DNA of 64,000 bases, taken from positions 1-64,000 of the forward strand of contig JAFSQL010000006.1 of NCBI GenBank assembly GCA_017446585.1, in the 5' to 3' direction. The stretch's first letter is position 1. The number at the start of each line of letters is the position of its first letter. Below, one piece after another: positions 9,116-17,607 of the stretch. Made by a program: the position numbers and the translations under genes. The stretch comes from Paludibacteraceae bacterium (lineage in GTDB: Bacteria; Bacteroidota; Bacteroidia; Bacteroidales; Paludibacteraceae). The notes beneath the pieces are model-generated. The model did no database searches. It saw only the letters and a program-made list of their open reading frames with translations, and had not been told where the DNA came from.

Positions 9116-9663
9116 GAATAGCCGTATTTGCATTACAAGGAGCCTTTGTGGAGCATGAACACATGCTCCAACAATTAGGTGCGGACACATTTCAAGTGCG
9201 ACAGGCTGCCGATTGGAATCAGCATAAGGACGGCATCATCCTTCCAGGTGGAGAATCAACCGTTCAATCAAAGTTGTTACAAGAGTTAGGTCTCTTTGAA
9301 CCTTTGCGCCAAGCCATTTCCGAAGGTCTTCCTGTTTTTGGCACTTGCGCCGGTCTGATTCTCTTGTCGCCGTCTCATTTGGGCACGATGGACATTGAGG
9401 TGCGTCGCAATGCTTATGGTCGCCAATTAGGGAGTTTCCACACCAATGCCTCTGTCTCCCACGTAGGAACGGATATCCCTATGACCTTCATACGCGCTCC
9501 TTACATTGAGAAGGTCACCTCTCCTGATTGCGAAGTTCTTTCAGAAGTCGATGGGCACATCGTTGCCGCTCGCCAAGGCAACCAACTTGTCACCGCTTTT
9601 CATCCCGAGTTGGACAACGACCTACGCATTCACGAGTTCTTTCTCTCAATAGCCCGGAAATGA
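9112..9663 (+). CDS. pdxT: Pyridoxal 5'-phosphate synthase glutaminase subunit PdxT
   Basis: Class I glutamine amidotransferase that releases ammonia from glutamine and channels it to PdxS. The 183-residue protein begins [18 protein letters not shown], has the oxyanion stretch LPGGESTV, the nucleophile cysteine in [10 protein letters not shown], and the His-Glu pair in [10 protein letters not shown]; the Cys-His-Glu triad is intact. It starts 4 bp inside pdxS. A perfect 16-bp inverted repeat follows the stop by 12 bp. Confidence 0.97.
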   Translation: MRIAVFALQGAFVEHEHMLQQLGADTFQVRQAADWNQHKDGIILPGGESTVQSKLLQELGLFEPLRQAISEGLPVFGTCAGLILLSPSHLGTMDIEVRRNAYGRQLGSFHTNASVSHVGTDIPMTFIRAPYIEKVTSPDCEVLSEVDGHIVAARQGNQLVTAFHPELDNDLRIHEFFLSIARK

Positions 9664-9675
9664 CATGAAGTTATT

Positions 9676-9711
9676 CGTTGTGAGACGCTGACAAGTCAGC
9701 GTCTCACAACG
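9676..9711. terminator. Perfect 16-bp inverted repeat between convergent genes
   Basis: CGTTGTGAGACGCTGA (9676-9691) and its exact complement (9696-9711) flank a CAAG loop. It sits between pdxT and the stop codon of the convergent ybjQ-like gene, directly touching the latter. The T run after it is poor (TTAAATA), so it may act as a two-way terminator or may be a copy of a dispersed palindrome. Confidence 0.6.
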
Positions 9712-10029
9712 TTAAATAACGACTGCGGTGCCGCTCACGCTGACCATCAACATTGAACCTTTGGCACCCATGGTCTCAAACCTTATATCTATTCCTACGA
9801 CAGCATTTGCACCCATTGATTTGGCTCGTTCTTCCATTTCACGCATAGACTCCTGCTGCGCTTGAAGAAGACTTTTTTCATAACTGCCAACTCGGCCGCC
9901 AAAGAAATCACGAATACCTGCAAAAAAGTCTTTTGCAAAGTTCATCCCATAAATGGTCTCACCTGTCACAATACCTTTGTATTCCTTAATAGGATAACCT
10001 TCAATTTGCGATGTTGTCGTTAAAATCAT
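9712..10029 (-). CDS. YbjQ family protein (UPF0145, heavy-metal-binding domain-like)
   Basis: Small cytosolic protein of unknown function in the YbjQ family, which forms a pentameric ring in solved structures. The 105 residues include [18 protein letters not shown] and [16 protein letters not shown] near the N-terminus, the conserved [18 protein letters not shown] helix-strand unit, and a hydrophobic last strand ([13 protein letters not shown]). It appears monocistronic. The convergent pdx operon ends just beyond. The biological role is not known for the family, so none is assigned. Confidence 0.85.
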   Translation of the reverse strand: MILTTTSQIEGYPIKEYKGIVTGETIYGMNFAKDFFAGIRDFFGGRVGSYEKSLLQAQQESMREMEERAKSMGANAVVGIDIRFETMGAKGSMLMVSVSGTAVVI

Positions 10030-10068
10030 AGTCGTTCAATATTTATTTGTTTCAGACAATAGACAAAA

Positions 10069-10113
10069 CAAAAAAGGAAATGGAAAACAAATCTTTTTCT
10101 CCATTTCCTTTTG
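10069..10113 (-). terminator. Terminator downstream of fabG
   Basis: Stem CAAAAGGAAATGGA / TCCATTTCC with long T-rich flank, located 26 bp after the fabG stop on the minus strand, upstream of the ybjQ-like gene. Confidence 0.7.
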
Positions 10114-10138
10114 TTATCTTAGTTTTGAAATAAACGGA

Positions 10139-10885
10139 TTACATATTCATGCCACCGTCGATTTGGATGACTTGTCCCGTAACATACGAAGACATATCTG
10201 AAGCAAGGAACGTAGCGACATTGGCAATATCCTCAGGCGTTCCGCCACGGCGAAGCGGAATGTGAGAAATCCATTGTTTCTTCACATCCTCCGAAAGTTT
10301 ATCCGTCATCGCCGTGATGATGAATCCTGGAGCAATTGCGTTAGCACGAACTCCACGGCTTCCCATCTCTTGGGCTATCGATTTTGCAAGAGCAATCATA
10401 CCTGCCTTCGAAGCGGCGTAGTTACATTGTCCTGCATTGCCATGAACACCTACTACCGATGCCATGTTGATGATGGAACCACCACGCTGATGCATCATGA
10501 TTGGAGTTATAGCATGAATGAAGTTGAACGCCGACTTGAGGTTCACGGCAATAACAGCATCCCATTGCGCTTCTGTCATACGCAGCATGAGACCGTCCTT
10601 CGTGATTCCCGCGTTGTTCACAAGAATGTCAATATGTCCAAATTCTTCCTTGATAGTGTTGACAAGAGCTTCTGTTTCAGCAAAATTAGCGGCATTGCCC
10701 GCATAGCATTTCACTTTTACGCCAAGTTTTGATATTTCACGTTCAGCCTCTTCCGTGGCTTCATTAAGCACGAGGTCAGTGATGGCGACGTCCGCTCCTT
10801 CTTCAGCAAATTTTTGGGCAATGGCACGACCGATGCCACGAGCGGCACCTGTCACGATGGCAACCTTTCCTTCAAGCAATTTCAT
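10139..10885 (-). CDS. fabG: 3-oxoacyl-[acyl-carrier-protein] reductase FabG
   Basis: NADPH-dependent reductase of type II fatty acid synthesis, turning 3-oxoacyl-ACP into 3-hydroxyacyl-ACP in the cytosol. The 248-residue short-chain dehydrogenase has the cofactor motif TGAARGIGRAIA near residues 12-23, NNAGITKDGLMLRM, the catalytic Ser-Tyr-Lys (NMASVVG, YAASKAG), and ends GQVIQIDGGMNM, typical of FabG. ATG at 10885 gives the standard MKLLEGKVAIVTGA start. It follows the secreted-protein gene by 50 bp on the same strand and is closed by a terminator. Many SDRs look alike, but the sequence is close to true FabG. Confidence 0.93.
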   Translation of the reverse strand: MKLLEGKVAIVTGAARGIGRAIAQKFAEEGADVAITDLVLNEATEEAEREISKLGVKVKCYAGNAANFAETEALVNTIKEEFGHIDILVNNAGITKDGLMLRMTEAQWDAVIAVNLKSAFNFIHAITPIMMHQRGGSIINMASVVGVHGNAGQCNYAASKAGMIALAKSIAQEMGSRGVRANAIAPGFIITAMTDKLSEDVKKQWISHIPLRRGGTPEDIANVATFLASDMSSYVTGQVIQIDGGMNM

Positions 10886-10934
10886 GATTTCTGTGGTTTT
10901 GATGTTATTTAAAATGTTTTCCGTGTTTTAACGA

Positions 10935-11687
10935 CTACTTAAAAATCTCAAACTTCGATGTCACAACAAGTTCCTCTTGTGGTTGGACAGACACTTGTTG
11001 CAAGTTGACCATTCCTCCTATCTCCACCGGGTTGTCCGCTTTGGCTTGTTTGCTGACAGCAAGCACATAATAGGAACCGCTCTTCACACGAACAGAATAC
11101 TGTCCTTCCGCATTCGACGTGGCACGTATCGCTCCCTTGGCATTCTTAACGGAGGCAACGGATAAATTCGCCCTACGACAATACTGTTGGAACTGCGTCT
11201 CTGTTTCGCAATTCAATCGACGCATCTCCACGACCACATTTTCTGGAACCGCAGTGCCGTTTTCCGCAAACTGATTTAAGATATCACGTATGGCAATTAC
11301 AGACGAAAGCGTGTCCGTGAAGAGACGGATGTTGACGTTCTTGGCTTCAGATACAGGAACGATCCATATATTTGCCCCTGCATCGTAACGCTCATTTTCT
11401 TGCATCACATAATTGTCAATGACATAGCCTCGAATAGAAGCATCCTTGTCCGCATCCGGATCGGCAATCTCCTTGGGAGCCGCGGCAAGGTCGAAATAAA
11501 CCGCGGAAAGACTGCTGTGTGGCAATGCAAGACGATTCCCGAAAAAGTCAAAATAAACCGTGTCTTCCGTCCCTCCAACAAGCTGACCTTTTAATGTCTC
11601 TCCCGTCTTCAGGTATAATGTGTGCTGCGCTTGGACCGAAGTCATCAGCACGAAAAGAAGTGCTGAAACAAAGATTATTTTTTTCAT
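10935..11687 (-). CDS. Secreted or outer-surface protein with a carboxypeptidase-regulatory-like domain
   Basis: Unrecognised exported protein. Starting at the ATG for MKKIIFVSALLFVLMTSVQAQ gives a clean signal peptide with cleavage after QAQ. The next stretch (LYLKTGETLKGQLVGGTEDTVYFDFFG) looks like a small beta unit. Residues ~190-235 (AIRATSNAEGQYSVRVKSGSYYVLAV) resemble a carboxypeptidase-regulatory or CNA-B-like beta-sandwich. An upstream in-frame codon at 11702 would add MYLCD and spoil the signal peptide, so 11687 is preferred. A perfect -7 box ends only 4 bp before this ATG. Same strand as rnr and fabG. Function unknown; about 250 residues. Confidence 0.7.
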   Translation of the reverse strand: MKKIIFVSALLFVLMTSVQAQHTLYLKTGETLKGQLVGGTEDTVYFDFFGNRLALPHSSLSAVYFDLAAAPKEIADPDADKDASIRGYVIDNYVMQENERYDAGANIWIVPVSEAKNVNIRLFTDTLSSVIAIRDILNQFAENGTAVPENVVVEMRRLNCETETQFQQYCRRANLSVASVKNAKGAIRATSNAEGQYSVRVKSGSYYVLAVSKQAKADNPVEIGGMVNLQQVSVQPQEELVVTSKFEIFK

Positions 11688-11691
11688 GTCG

Positions 11692-11699
11692 CAAAGATA
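11692..11699 (-). promoter_or_regulatory. -7 box 4 bp before the secreted-protein start codon
   Basis: TATCTTTG on the minus strand, perfect TAnnTTTG, followed by CGAC and then the ATG at 11687. Initiation 5-8 bases after the box would give a leaderless mRNA. Confidence 0.5.
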
Positions 11700-11717
11700 C
11701 ACAAATTTAGTTAGGTG

Positions 11718-14003
11718 TCAGGAATGAGTAGCTATGAGTTGGAAATCCATCTGTTTCTTTTCGAGGTTCGTCTTCTTGACACGAACTGTCACCAAGTCCC
11801 CAAGTGTATAACGACGGTGCATGCGTTTTCCGACAAGACAGTAGTTCTTCTCGTCAAACACGTAATAATCGTCGCCAAGGTCTCGAATAGGTATCATCCC
11901 TTCGCACTTGTTTTCATTCAGACAAACATAAATACCCCACTCCGTCACACCCGATATGACACCATCATAGATTTTCCCGATACGCTGGCTCATGTATTCC
12001 ACTTCCTTATATTTAATGCTGGCACGTTCGGCGTTTGCCGCCAGTTGCTCCATCGAAGAACAATGGTCGCACAATTCTTCTAACGGAGCGACTTCTACCG
12101 CTTTACCGTCATTAAGGTAACGTTCTAACAAACGGTGAACCATCATGTCCGGATAACGACGAATGGGCGACGTGAAATGGGTATAGTAATCAAACGCAAG
12201 TCCGTAATGACCAATATTTTGCGTTGTGTATACAGCCTTTGCCATTGATCTCACGGCTATAGTTTGTACAAGATTTTGTTCCGCCCTTCCTCGCACTTGT
12301 TCCAACAACGCATTTATGTTTTTGCTAATATCCGTCGCTTTTCCTGTTGTCTTGAGTTTATAACCAAAGTTCTTGATAAACTTGGAGAAATTCTCAAGCT
12401 TGTCCGGATTGGGAACATCATGCACACGATAAACAAAGGGTTTTGCTTTCTTCCCTCTCCCCGGATGTCCTATATGGGTCGCGACCGTTCGGTTCGCAAG
12501 AAGCATGAATTCCTCTATCAGCTTGTTGGCATCCTTACTTTCCTTAAAATAGACCGATAGCGGAGTCCCCTTTTCGTCGATTTCAAAACGTGTCTCGGTC
12601 GATTCAAAAGAGATGGCACCCGCTTGGAAACGTCGTTCACGAAGTTTCTTCGCAAGACCGTCAAGCGTTAATATGGCATCTGCCATTTCCTGTGTCACCA
12701 CGAGACCTTCAGGAAGCCCCTTTCCTCCCGCCTCAATCACCGCTTGCGCTTCTTCGTAAGTAAACCTCCTATCGCTTCGAATCACAGTCCGGCATATTTC
12801 ATAATCCTTTACCTGTGCCTCCTTGTCCATGATGAACACCACGGAGAACGTCAGCTTGTCCTCATCCGGACGCAACGAACACAATTCATTGGACAAATGT
12901 TCAGGGAGCATCGGTATGGTGCGGTCTACCAAATAGACGCTCGTGGCTCTTTTCTGCGCCTCTTGGTCTATACCTGTTTGCGGTTTGACATAATGAGTCA
13001 CGTCAGCTATATGAACCCCAATCTTATAGAGCGGTCTAGAATTGGAAGCAGGCAATGATGAGCCATCCGGAACATAAGGCATGATTGACAATGCGTCATC
13101 AAAGTCTTTCGCATCACGTGGGTCTATCGTGAACGTGAGTTCCGAACGCATGTCACGACGTTTTTCTATTTCCTCTCGTGTTAGGTCTGAGGGAATACGA
13201 TCCGCCTCTCGTTCCAACTGTTCAGGATAACGATACGGCAAACCGAATTCCGCAAGGATGGCGTGCATCTCCGCATTATTGTCTCCTGTGTCACCGAGTA
13301 CATCTATAACTTCTCCGACAGGATTTCGGTCGCGTTCCCTCCACTCCACTATTTTCACTATCACCTTCTGACCATCTTTTGCTCCGTGCAAATTTTCCGC
13401 AGGAATGAAGATGTCATTCGTCAAAATCTTGTTATCCACGCGCAAAAAACCATAACTTGACGACACCTGTATCACGCCAACAAAACTGTCTCTCGACCTC
13501 TGCAAGACTTCGACAACCTCTCCTTCGGGTTCATGTCCAATTGGTGTGGCATACAGAAACACACGCACCCGGTCCTTGTCCATCGCATGACGCAATCTGC
13601 GCTCCGCAATGAAAATGGGCTCTCCTCCGTCATCTGGTTGCAAATATGTTTTCCCGTTCGCCTGACGGTCTATGACGCCTTCAACATAACCATTGCGCAA
13701 ATTCAGTTTATAATGCCCCCTGCCCAAGTTGACAACCGTTTCCGTCATTTCCAAGTCTTGCAACGCACTGACCAGAACCGCACGCCGTGACCCTTTCATG
13801 TCACAAGCCGCCGCCAACTGTCGTTCGTTCCACTCCTTCTCCGGCTCTGACTGCATTACAGCAAGAACGGAATCAACAATCTTTCGTTTTGACGATGTCG
13901 CTTTCGCTTTTTCCTTACGACTACGCATGTCATTATTGACATATCCTTTGGGGCGACCGTTTCTGCGAAATTCGGAGCCTCCTTGTCTTTTTACCCTGCT
14001 CAT
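11718..14003 (-). CDS. rnr: Ribonuclease R
   Basis: Processive 3'-to-5' exoribonuclease that degrades structured RNA, including mRNA and defective rRNA. Order of domains: basic N-terminus (MSRVKRQGGSEFRRNGRPKG) with a helix-turn-helix-like region, cold-shock OB domains (GVIQVSSSYGFLRVDNKIL), the RNB catalytic core (FTIDPRDAKDFDDALSI with the metal-binding aspartates; HIADVTHYVKPQTGID; YTHFTSPIRRYPDMMVHRLL), and a C-terminal S1 domain (YDGVISGVTEWGIYVCLNENKCEGMI). ATG at 14003 is chosen because an upstream in-frame ATG at 14048 lies before the -7 box TACCTTTG (14036-14029). Length is 761 residues, normal for the family. Divergent from gyrB. Confidence 0.95.
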   Translation of the reverse strand: MSRVKRQGGSEFRRNGRPKGYVNNDMRSRKEKAKATSSKRKIVDSVLAVMQSEPEKEWNERQLAAACDMKGSRRAVLVSALQDLEMTETVVNLGRGHYKLNLRNGYVEGVIDRQANGKTYLQPDDGGEPIFIAERRLRHAMDKDRVRVFLYATPIGHEPEGEVVEVLQRSRDSFVGVIQVSSSYGFLRVDNKILTNDIFIPAENLHGAKDGQKVIVKIVEWRERDRNPVGEVIDVLGDTGDNNAEMHAILAEFGLPYRYPEQLEREADRIPSDLTREEIEKRRDMRSELTFTIDPRDAKDFDDALSIMPYVPDGSSLPASNSRPLYKIGVHIADVTHYVKPQTGIDQEAQKRATSVYLVDRTIPMLPEHLSNELCSLRPDEDKLTFSVVFIMDKEAQVKDYEICRTVIRSDRRFTYEEAQAVIEAGGKGLPEGLVVTQEMADAILTLDGLAKKLRERRFQAGAISFESTETRFEIDEKGTPLSVYFKESKDANKLIEEFMLLANRTVATHIGHPGRGKKAKPFVYRVHDVPNPDKLENFSKFIKNFGYKLKTTGKATDISKNINALLEQVRGRAEQNLVQTIAVRSMAKAVYTTQNIGHYGLAFDYYTHFTSPIRRYPDMMVHRLLERYLNDGKAVEVAPLEELCDHCSSMEQLAANAERASIKYKEVEYMSQRIGKIYDGVISGVTEWGIYVCLNENKCEGMIPIRDLGDDYYVFDEKNYCLVGKRMHRRYTLGDLVTVRVKKTNLEKKQMDFQLIATHS

Positions 14004-14028
14004 AATTGCAAATTTATGAGGTGATTGA

Positions 14029-14036
14029 CAAAGGTA
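14029..14036 (-). promoter_or_regulatory. -7 box of rnr
   Basis: TACCTTTG on the minus strand, 25 bp before the chosen ATG; it rules against the more upstream start codon. Confidence 0.5.
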
Positions 14037-14125
14037 ATTCATTTTCAAGGAAAAACAAATTCACAGACCACATTCAGACGAAACAAAAATGGCATTCGAA
14101 CAAACTTATTTAAGATAAATTTTAC

Positions 14126-14133
14126 TATCTTTG
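14126..14133 (+). promoter_or_regulatory. -7 box of gyrB
   Basis: TATCTTTG on the plus strand, perfect TAnnTTTG, 25 bp before the gyrB ATG at 14159. Confidence 0.55.
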
Positions 14134-14158
14134 ACCGCTTAAACTTATCTTTTGAAAC

Positions 14159-16147
14159 ATGAGCGAAGAAACGAACCTCACCCCCGAAGAATCAGGCGAA
14201 AATTATTCAGCTGGAAGCATCCAAGTGCTGGAAGGTCTGGAGGCCGTCCGCAAGCGTCCTGCCATGTATATTGGCGATGTGGGCGAACGAGGATTGCACC
14301 ACTTAGTATATGAAGTTGTTGACAACAGTATTGACGAAGCCATGGCTGGCTTTTGTCGCAATATTGATGTCAAGATTCTACCTGGCAATAGCATTTGTGT
14401 CAAGGATGACGGTCGTGGTATTCCTACGGGCATGCACCCCAAAGAACATAAAAGTGCCTTGGAAGTCGTGATGACCGTATTACACGCCGGAGGCAAGTTC
14501 AATAAGGACTCCTACAAGGTTTCCGGAGGTTTGCATGGTGTCGGCGTAAGTTGCGTTAACGCTTTGAGTGACAAACTTCACGTCGAAGTGTGCCGAGAAG
14601 GGAAAAGATTTGCGCAAGACTACGAACGAGGCAAACCTGTGACTGAAGTCACAATAATTGGCGAAAGCGATGAAACGGGAACGGAAGTGACGTTCCATCC
14701 TGATAGCCAAATATTCAAAACTATCGAATATAAATATGAAACCCTTTCTGCTCGTATGCGCGAGTTGGGCTATCTGAACAAGGGCATTCACATCTCACTG
14801 ACCGATTTGCGTCCGATTACGGATGAAAACGGAGAGGAGCAACCTAACACTAACCCTCGACACAACGAATACTTCTCAACCGAAGGGTTACCCGAGTTCG
14901 TGAAATTCATAGAGGAAAACCGCCCGTCCATCATTTCGAAAGTGATTTCGATTGATACGGACAAATTTGGCGTTCCTGTTGAGGTGGCAATGGTTTATAA
15001 CCAAAACTACTCAGAGAATCTTCATAGTTATGTGAACAATATCAACACCATTGAGCATGGAACTCACGTGACTGGCTTCCGCATTGCTCTCTCGCGCGTT
15101 TTGCGCAAGTATGGAGAAGACAACAAACTGTTCGACAAAGGAAAGGTAAAGAGCGAGGAAATCGAAAACGATGATTTCCGAGCCGGATTGACCGCCATTA
15201 TTTCCGTCAAGGTGGCAGAGCCTCAATTTGAAGGACAGACCAAGACAAAACTCGGCAATGACGAAATTCAAGGCATCGTTCAAAAAACTGTTGGCGAAGC
15301 CTTGACTAACTATTTGGAAGAAAACCCGGATGATGCCAAAACCATCATTTCAAAAGTTATAGTTGCGGCACAAAGCCGTTTGGCAGCAAAACGCGCAAGA
15401 GAAAGCGTTCAGAGGAAATCTCCTCTTAGTGGAGGCGGGCTTCCTGGTAAATTGAGCGACTGTTCGTCCAAGGATCCTGCGGAGACAGAGATCTTCTTCG
15501 TCGAGGGAGACTCGGCGGGAGGAACAGCCATCAATGGTCGAGATCGACGCTTCCAAGCCATACTCCCATTGAGAGGAAAAATCCTTAATGTTGAGAAAGC
15601 GTTGCAACACAAAGTCTTGGAGAGCGAGCAAATTCGAAACATCTACACGGCTTTGGGAGTGACAGTCGGAACGGAGGAAGACCAAATGGCGTTCAACGAC
15701 TCCAAGCTTCGCTATCACAAGATTATCGTCATGACCGATGCCGATGTGGACGGAGCGCACATAGCCACACTCATTATGACACTTTTCTTCCGAAACATGC
15801 GAGACATAATTGAGAAAGGTTATCTCTATTTGGCGACACCGCCACTCTATCTCTGCAAGAAGGGAAATGCACAAGAATACTGTTGGACCGAAGCACAACG
15901 GCAAAAATTCATTGACGAACACGGAGGGACAGGCGTGAACGTTCAGCGGTACAAAGGTTTGGGAGAAATGTCCAAGGAGCAATTGTGGGATACCACCATG
16001 AACCCAGCCAATCGCGTGTTGAAACAAGTCACCATCAATGATGCCGAAGCAGCCGACCGTGCTTTCTCCATGCTGATGGGTGACGAAGTGGCACCTCGCC
16101 GACAATTCATCGAGGAAAATGCCACTTATGCTACATTGGATACTTAA
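14159..16147 (+). CDS. gyrB: DNA gyrase subunit B
   Basis: ATPase subunit of DNA gyrase, which introduces negative supercoils together with GyrA. The 662-residue protein has the GHKL ATP-binding motifs (VVDNSIDEAMAGF, DDGRGIPTGMHP, HAGGKFNKDSYKVSGGLHGVG), the transducer domain, the TOPRIM motifs (EIFFVEGDSAGG, MTDADVDGAHI) and the C-terminal QRYKGLGEMSKEQLWDTTM. Length is typical of Bacteroidetes GyrB without the large proteobacterial insertion. GyrB rather than ParE is favoured by the overall sequence and length, though these are close paralogues. A GH16-like gene follows 38 bp downstream on the same strand. Confidence 0.96.
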   Translation: MSEETNLTPEESGENYSAGSIQVLEGLEAVRKRPAMYIGDVGERGLHHLVYEVVDNSIDEAMAGFCRNIDVKILPGNSICVKDDGRGIPTGMHPKEHKSALEVVMTVLHAGGKFNKDSYKVSGGLHGVGVSCVNALSDKLHVEVCREGKRFAQDYERGKPVTEVTIIGESDETGTEVTFHPDSQIFKTIEYKYETLSARMRELGYLNKGIHISLTDLRPITDENGEEQPNTNPRHNEYFSTEGLPEFVKFIEENRPSIISKVISIDTDKFGVPVEVAMVYNQNYSENLHSYVNNINTIEHGTHVTGFRIALSRVLRKYGEDNKLFDKGKVKSEEIENDDFRAGLTAIISVKVAEPQFEGQTKTKLGNDEIQGIVQKTVGEALTNYLEENPDDAKTIISKVIVAAQSRLAAKRARESVQRKSPLSGGGLPGKLSDCSSKDPAETEIFFVEGDSAGGTAINGRDRRFQAILPLRGKILNVEKALQHKVLESEQIRNIYTALGVTVGTEEDQMAFNDSKLRYHKIIVMTDADVDGAHIATLIMTLFFRNMRDIIEKGYLYLATPPLYLCKKGNAQEYCWTEAQRQKFIDEHGGTGVNVQRYKGLGEMSKEQLWDTTMNPANRVLKQVTINDAEAADRAFSMLMGDEVAPRRQFIEENATYATLDT

Positions 16148-16185
16148 AGAGAAAAAAGTTCTTTTAATCAATAAAACCTTTTTTT

Positions 16186-17535
16186 ATGAATCTTTTTTTC
16201 AAACGTCTGTTTGGAAAGTTGGAACGTACTAAAAAGTACGAACACCGCGAAGAACGTCTCTTGGCAGAATACAAACGCTATTGTGACGTTGCTGCTTCCG
16301 AAGAACTCAAGGAGTACACGCAGTTGTTCCGCTTTGTTAGTAGCGCAACCTTCCAGGACAAGAAAAGGACACTTACGAATCGTCAATACAAGGATACGCA
16401 AACGTATCGAGACGAACGCAAGTTCAAAAAATTGGACGGATCGATAAAGGTTCGTCGGTATTATAAAATCAAAGATAGCGATGAGCTCAAAGAGTTTCAG
16501 ACCTTTCGACACAGTGCCGACTATATTAAACTCGGTGACAAAAAACAGTGGAAAAAGGACGAGAGACTACGCCGCTTTAAACTCTTCGAAGCAAGTTTAG
16601 CCTACAAAAATTACGACAGACTAAACAATTCCTACATTATTAAGGAATACGAAAGCCTGAAGGCGAAAGTCAACACTCCTGAGTTTCAGAAGGAAAAAGA
16701 ATGGTGGAGCGACAAATTCCGTTGGCAAAAGACGGAAGATTATAAACAAGAATGTCGATTCAAAGAATTACAAAAAAATCCTGAAATCGATTTTTATTTG
16801 CATACCAATCCTAAGAAGTTCAAATCGCTCGGTGATTGGAAAGTGACCTTTGAGGAAAAATTCCAAACGGAATCACTCAGTTCTCAATGGCAACAAGGTT
16901 ATTTCCATCGCGCACAATCACTTCAAAACATTTACACCGTCGAAGGTCAAAAACAGGCCTACACTAACGGTCAAAACGTCGTGGTTGGCAACGATGACTA
17001 CCTCACCATCAATACCATTCAAGAACAAGTTGAAAAAGGCTTGACTTGGAATCCCGCAAAAGGATTCTACGAGAAAGGATATCTCTACACTTCTGGCATC
17101 ATCAACACTGGCGCTACCTTCCAACAACGTTACGGCAAGATAGAAGCCAAAGTGCGCATTGTTAACAAGGCTGATGTACAACACGCCTTAACTCTTACGG
17201 CGGACGGACAGGTACCTTCTATCTATGTTTACGGATTCAACGGGAAGCACATAACCTTGGCCATGGCAGACCGTGAAGAATATGGTGATAAAAGAGTTCG
17301 CATTGAACGAGAAACAATAACAGGAATTAATCCTAAAAAATTCTTTGTTTACACCGTTGAATGGACTCCAAACTACATACAATGGCAAGTGAACAACATT
17401 GTCGTGAAACGCATTGATGGTTCCACTCCTAACAAGGCGTTGTTCCTCCAAGCAAGTTCCTTCATTGGAGCCAACAACGCAGGAGGAAGTGCCTCTTTGG
17501 TTATTGACTGGATTCGTTGCTACGCGCACAAATAA
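16186..17535 (+). CDS. Protein with charged N-terminal repeats and a GH16-like (concanavalin-fold) C-terminal domain lacking catalytic residues
   Basis: Not a recognised enzyme. Residues ~1-205 are very rich in Lys, Arg, Glu and aromatic residues and look like repeated helical units of roughly 35-45 residues (SEELKEYTQLFRF, SDELKEFQTFRH, SYIIKEYESLKAK). Residues ~215-449 resemble the family 16 glycoside hydrolase/laminarinase fold (FEEKFQT, TSGIINTGATFQQRYGKIEAKVR, YTVEWTPNYIQWQVNNIVVKRIDG, VIDWIRCYA). The EIDxxE-type catalytic motif of GH16 is absent; the matching position reads VPSIYVYGFNG. No signal peptide or membrane segment is seen, so it appears cytosolic. It may bind a polysaccharide or another ligand rather than cut it. 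Lies between gyrB and a SIS isomerase on the same strand. Confidence 0.65.
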   Translation: MNLFFKRLFGKLERTKKYEHREERLLAEYKRYCDVAASEELKEYTQLFRFVSSATFQDKKRTLTNRQYKDTQTYRDERKFKKLDGSIKVRRYYKIKDSDELKEFQTFRHSADYIKLGDKKQWKKDERLRRFKLFEASLAYKNYDRLNNSYIIKEYESLKAKVNTPEFQKEKEWWSDKFRWQKTEDYKQECRFKELQKNPEIDFYLHTNPKKFKSLGDWKVTFEEKFQTESLSSQWQQGYFHRAQSLQNIYTVEGQKQAYTNGQNVVVGNDDYLTINTIQEQVEKGLTWNPAKGFYEKGYLYTSGIINTGATFQQRYGKIEAKVRIVNKADVQHALTLTADGQVPSIYVYGFNGKHITLAMADREEYGDKRVRIERETITGINPKKFFVYTVEWTPNYIQWQVNNIVVKRIDGSTPNKALFLQASSFIGANNAGGSASLVIDWIRCYAHK

Positions 17536-17554
17536 AATATCAATTTAGTACAAG

Positions 17555-17586
17555 GGCATCATGGAAGATTTTTCTTCTATGATGCC
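17555..17586 (+). terminator. Hairpin between the GH16-like gene and the SIS gene
   Basis: GGCATCAT (17555-17562) pairs with ATGATGCC (17579-17586); AAGA/TCTT extends the inner stem. No T run directly after it, so it may be a weak terminator or mRNA-stabilising hairpin. Confidence 0.4.
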
Positions 17587-17607
17587 TACTTCTTTAACAA
17601 ACACAAA

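Noticed and set aside
15350..16171. 273-codon minus-strand ORF
   Set aside because: Antisense to the gyrB TOPRIM region; no domain seen.
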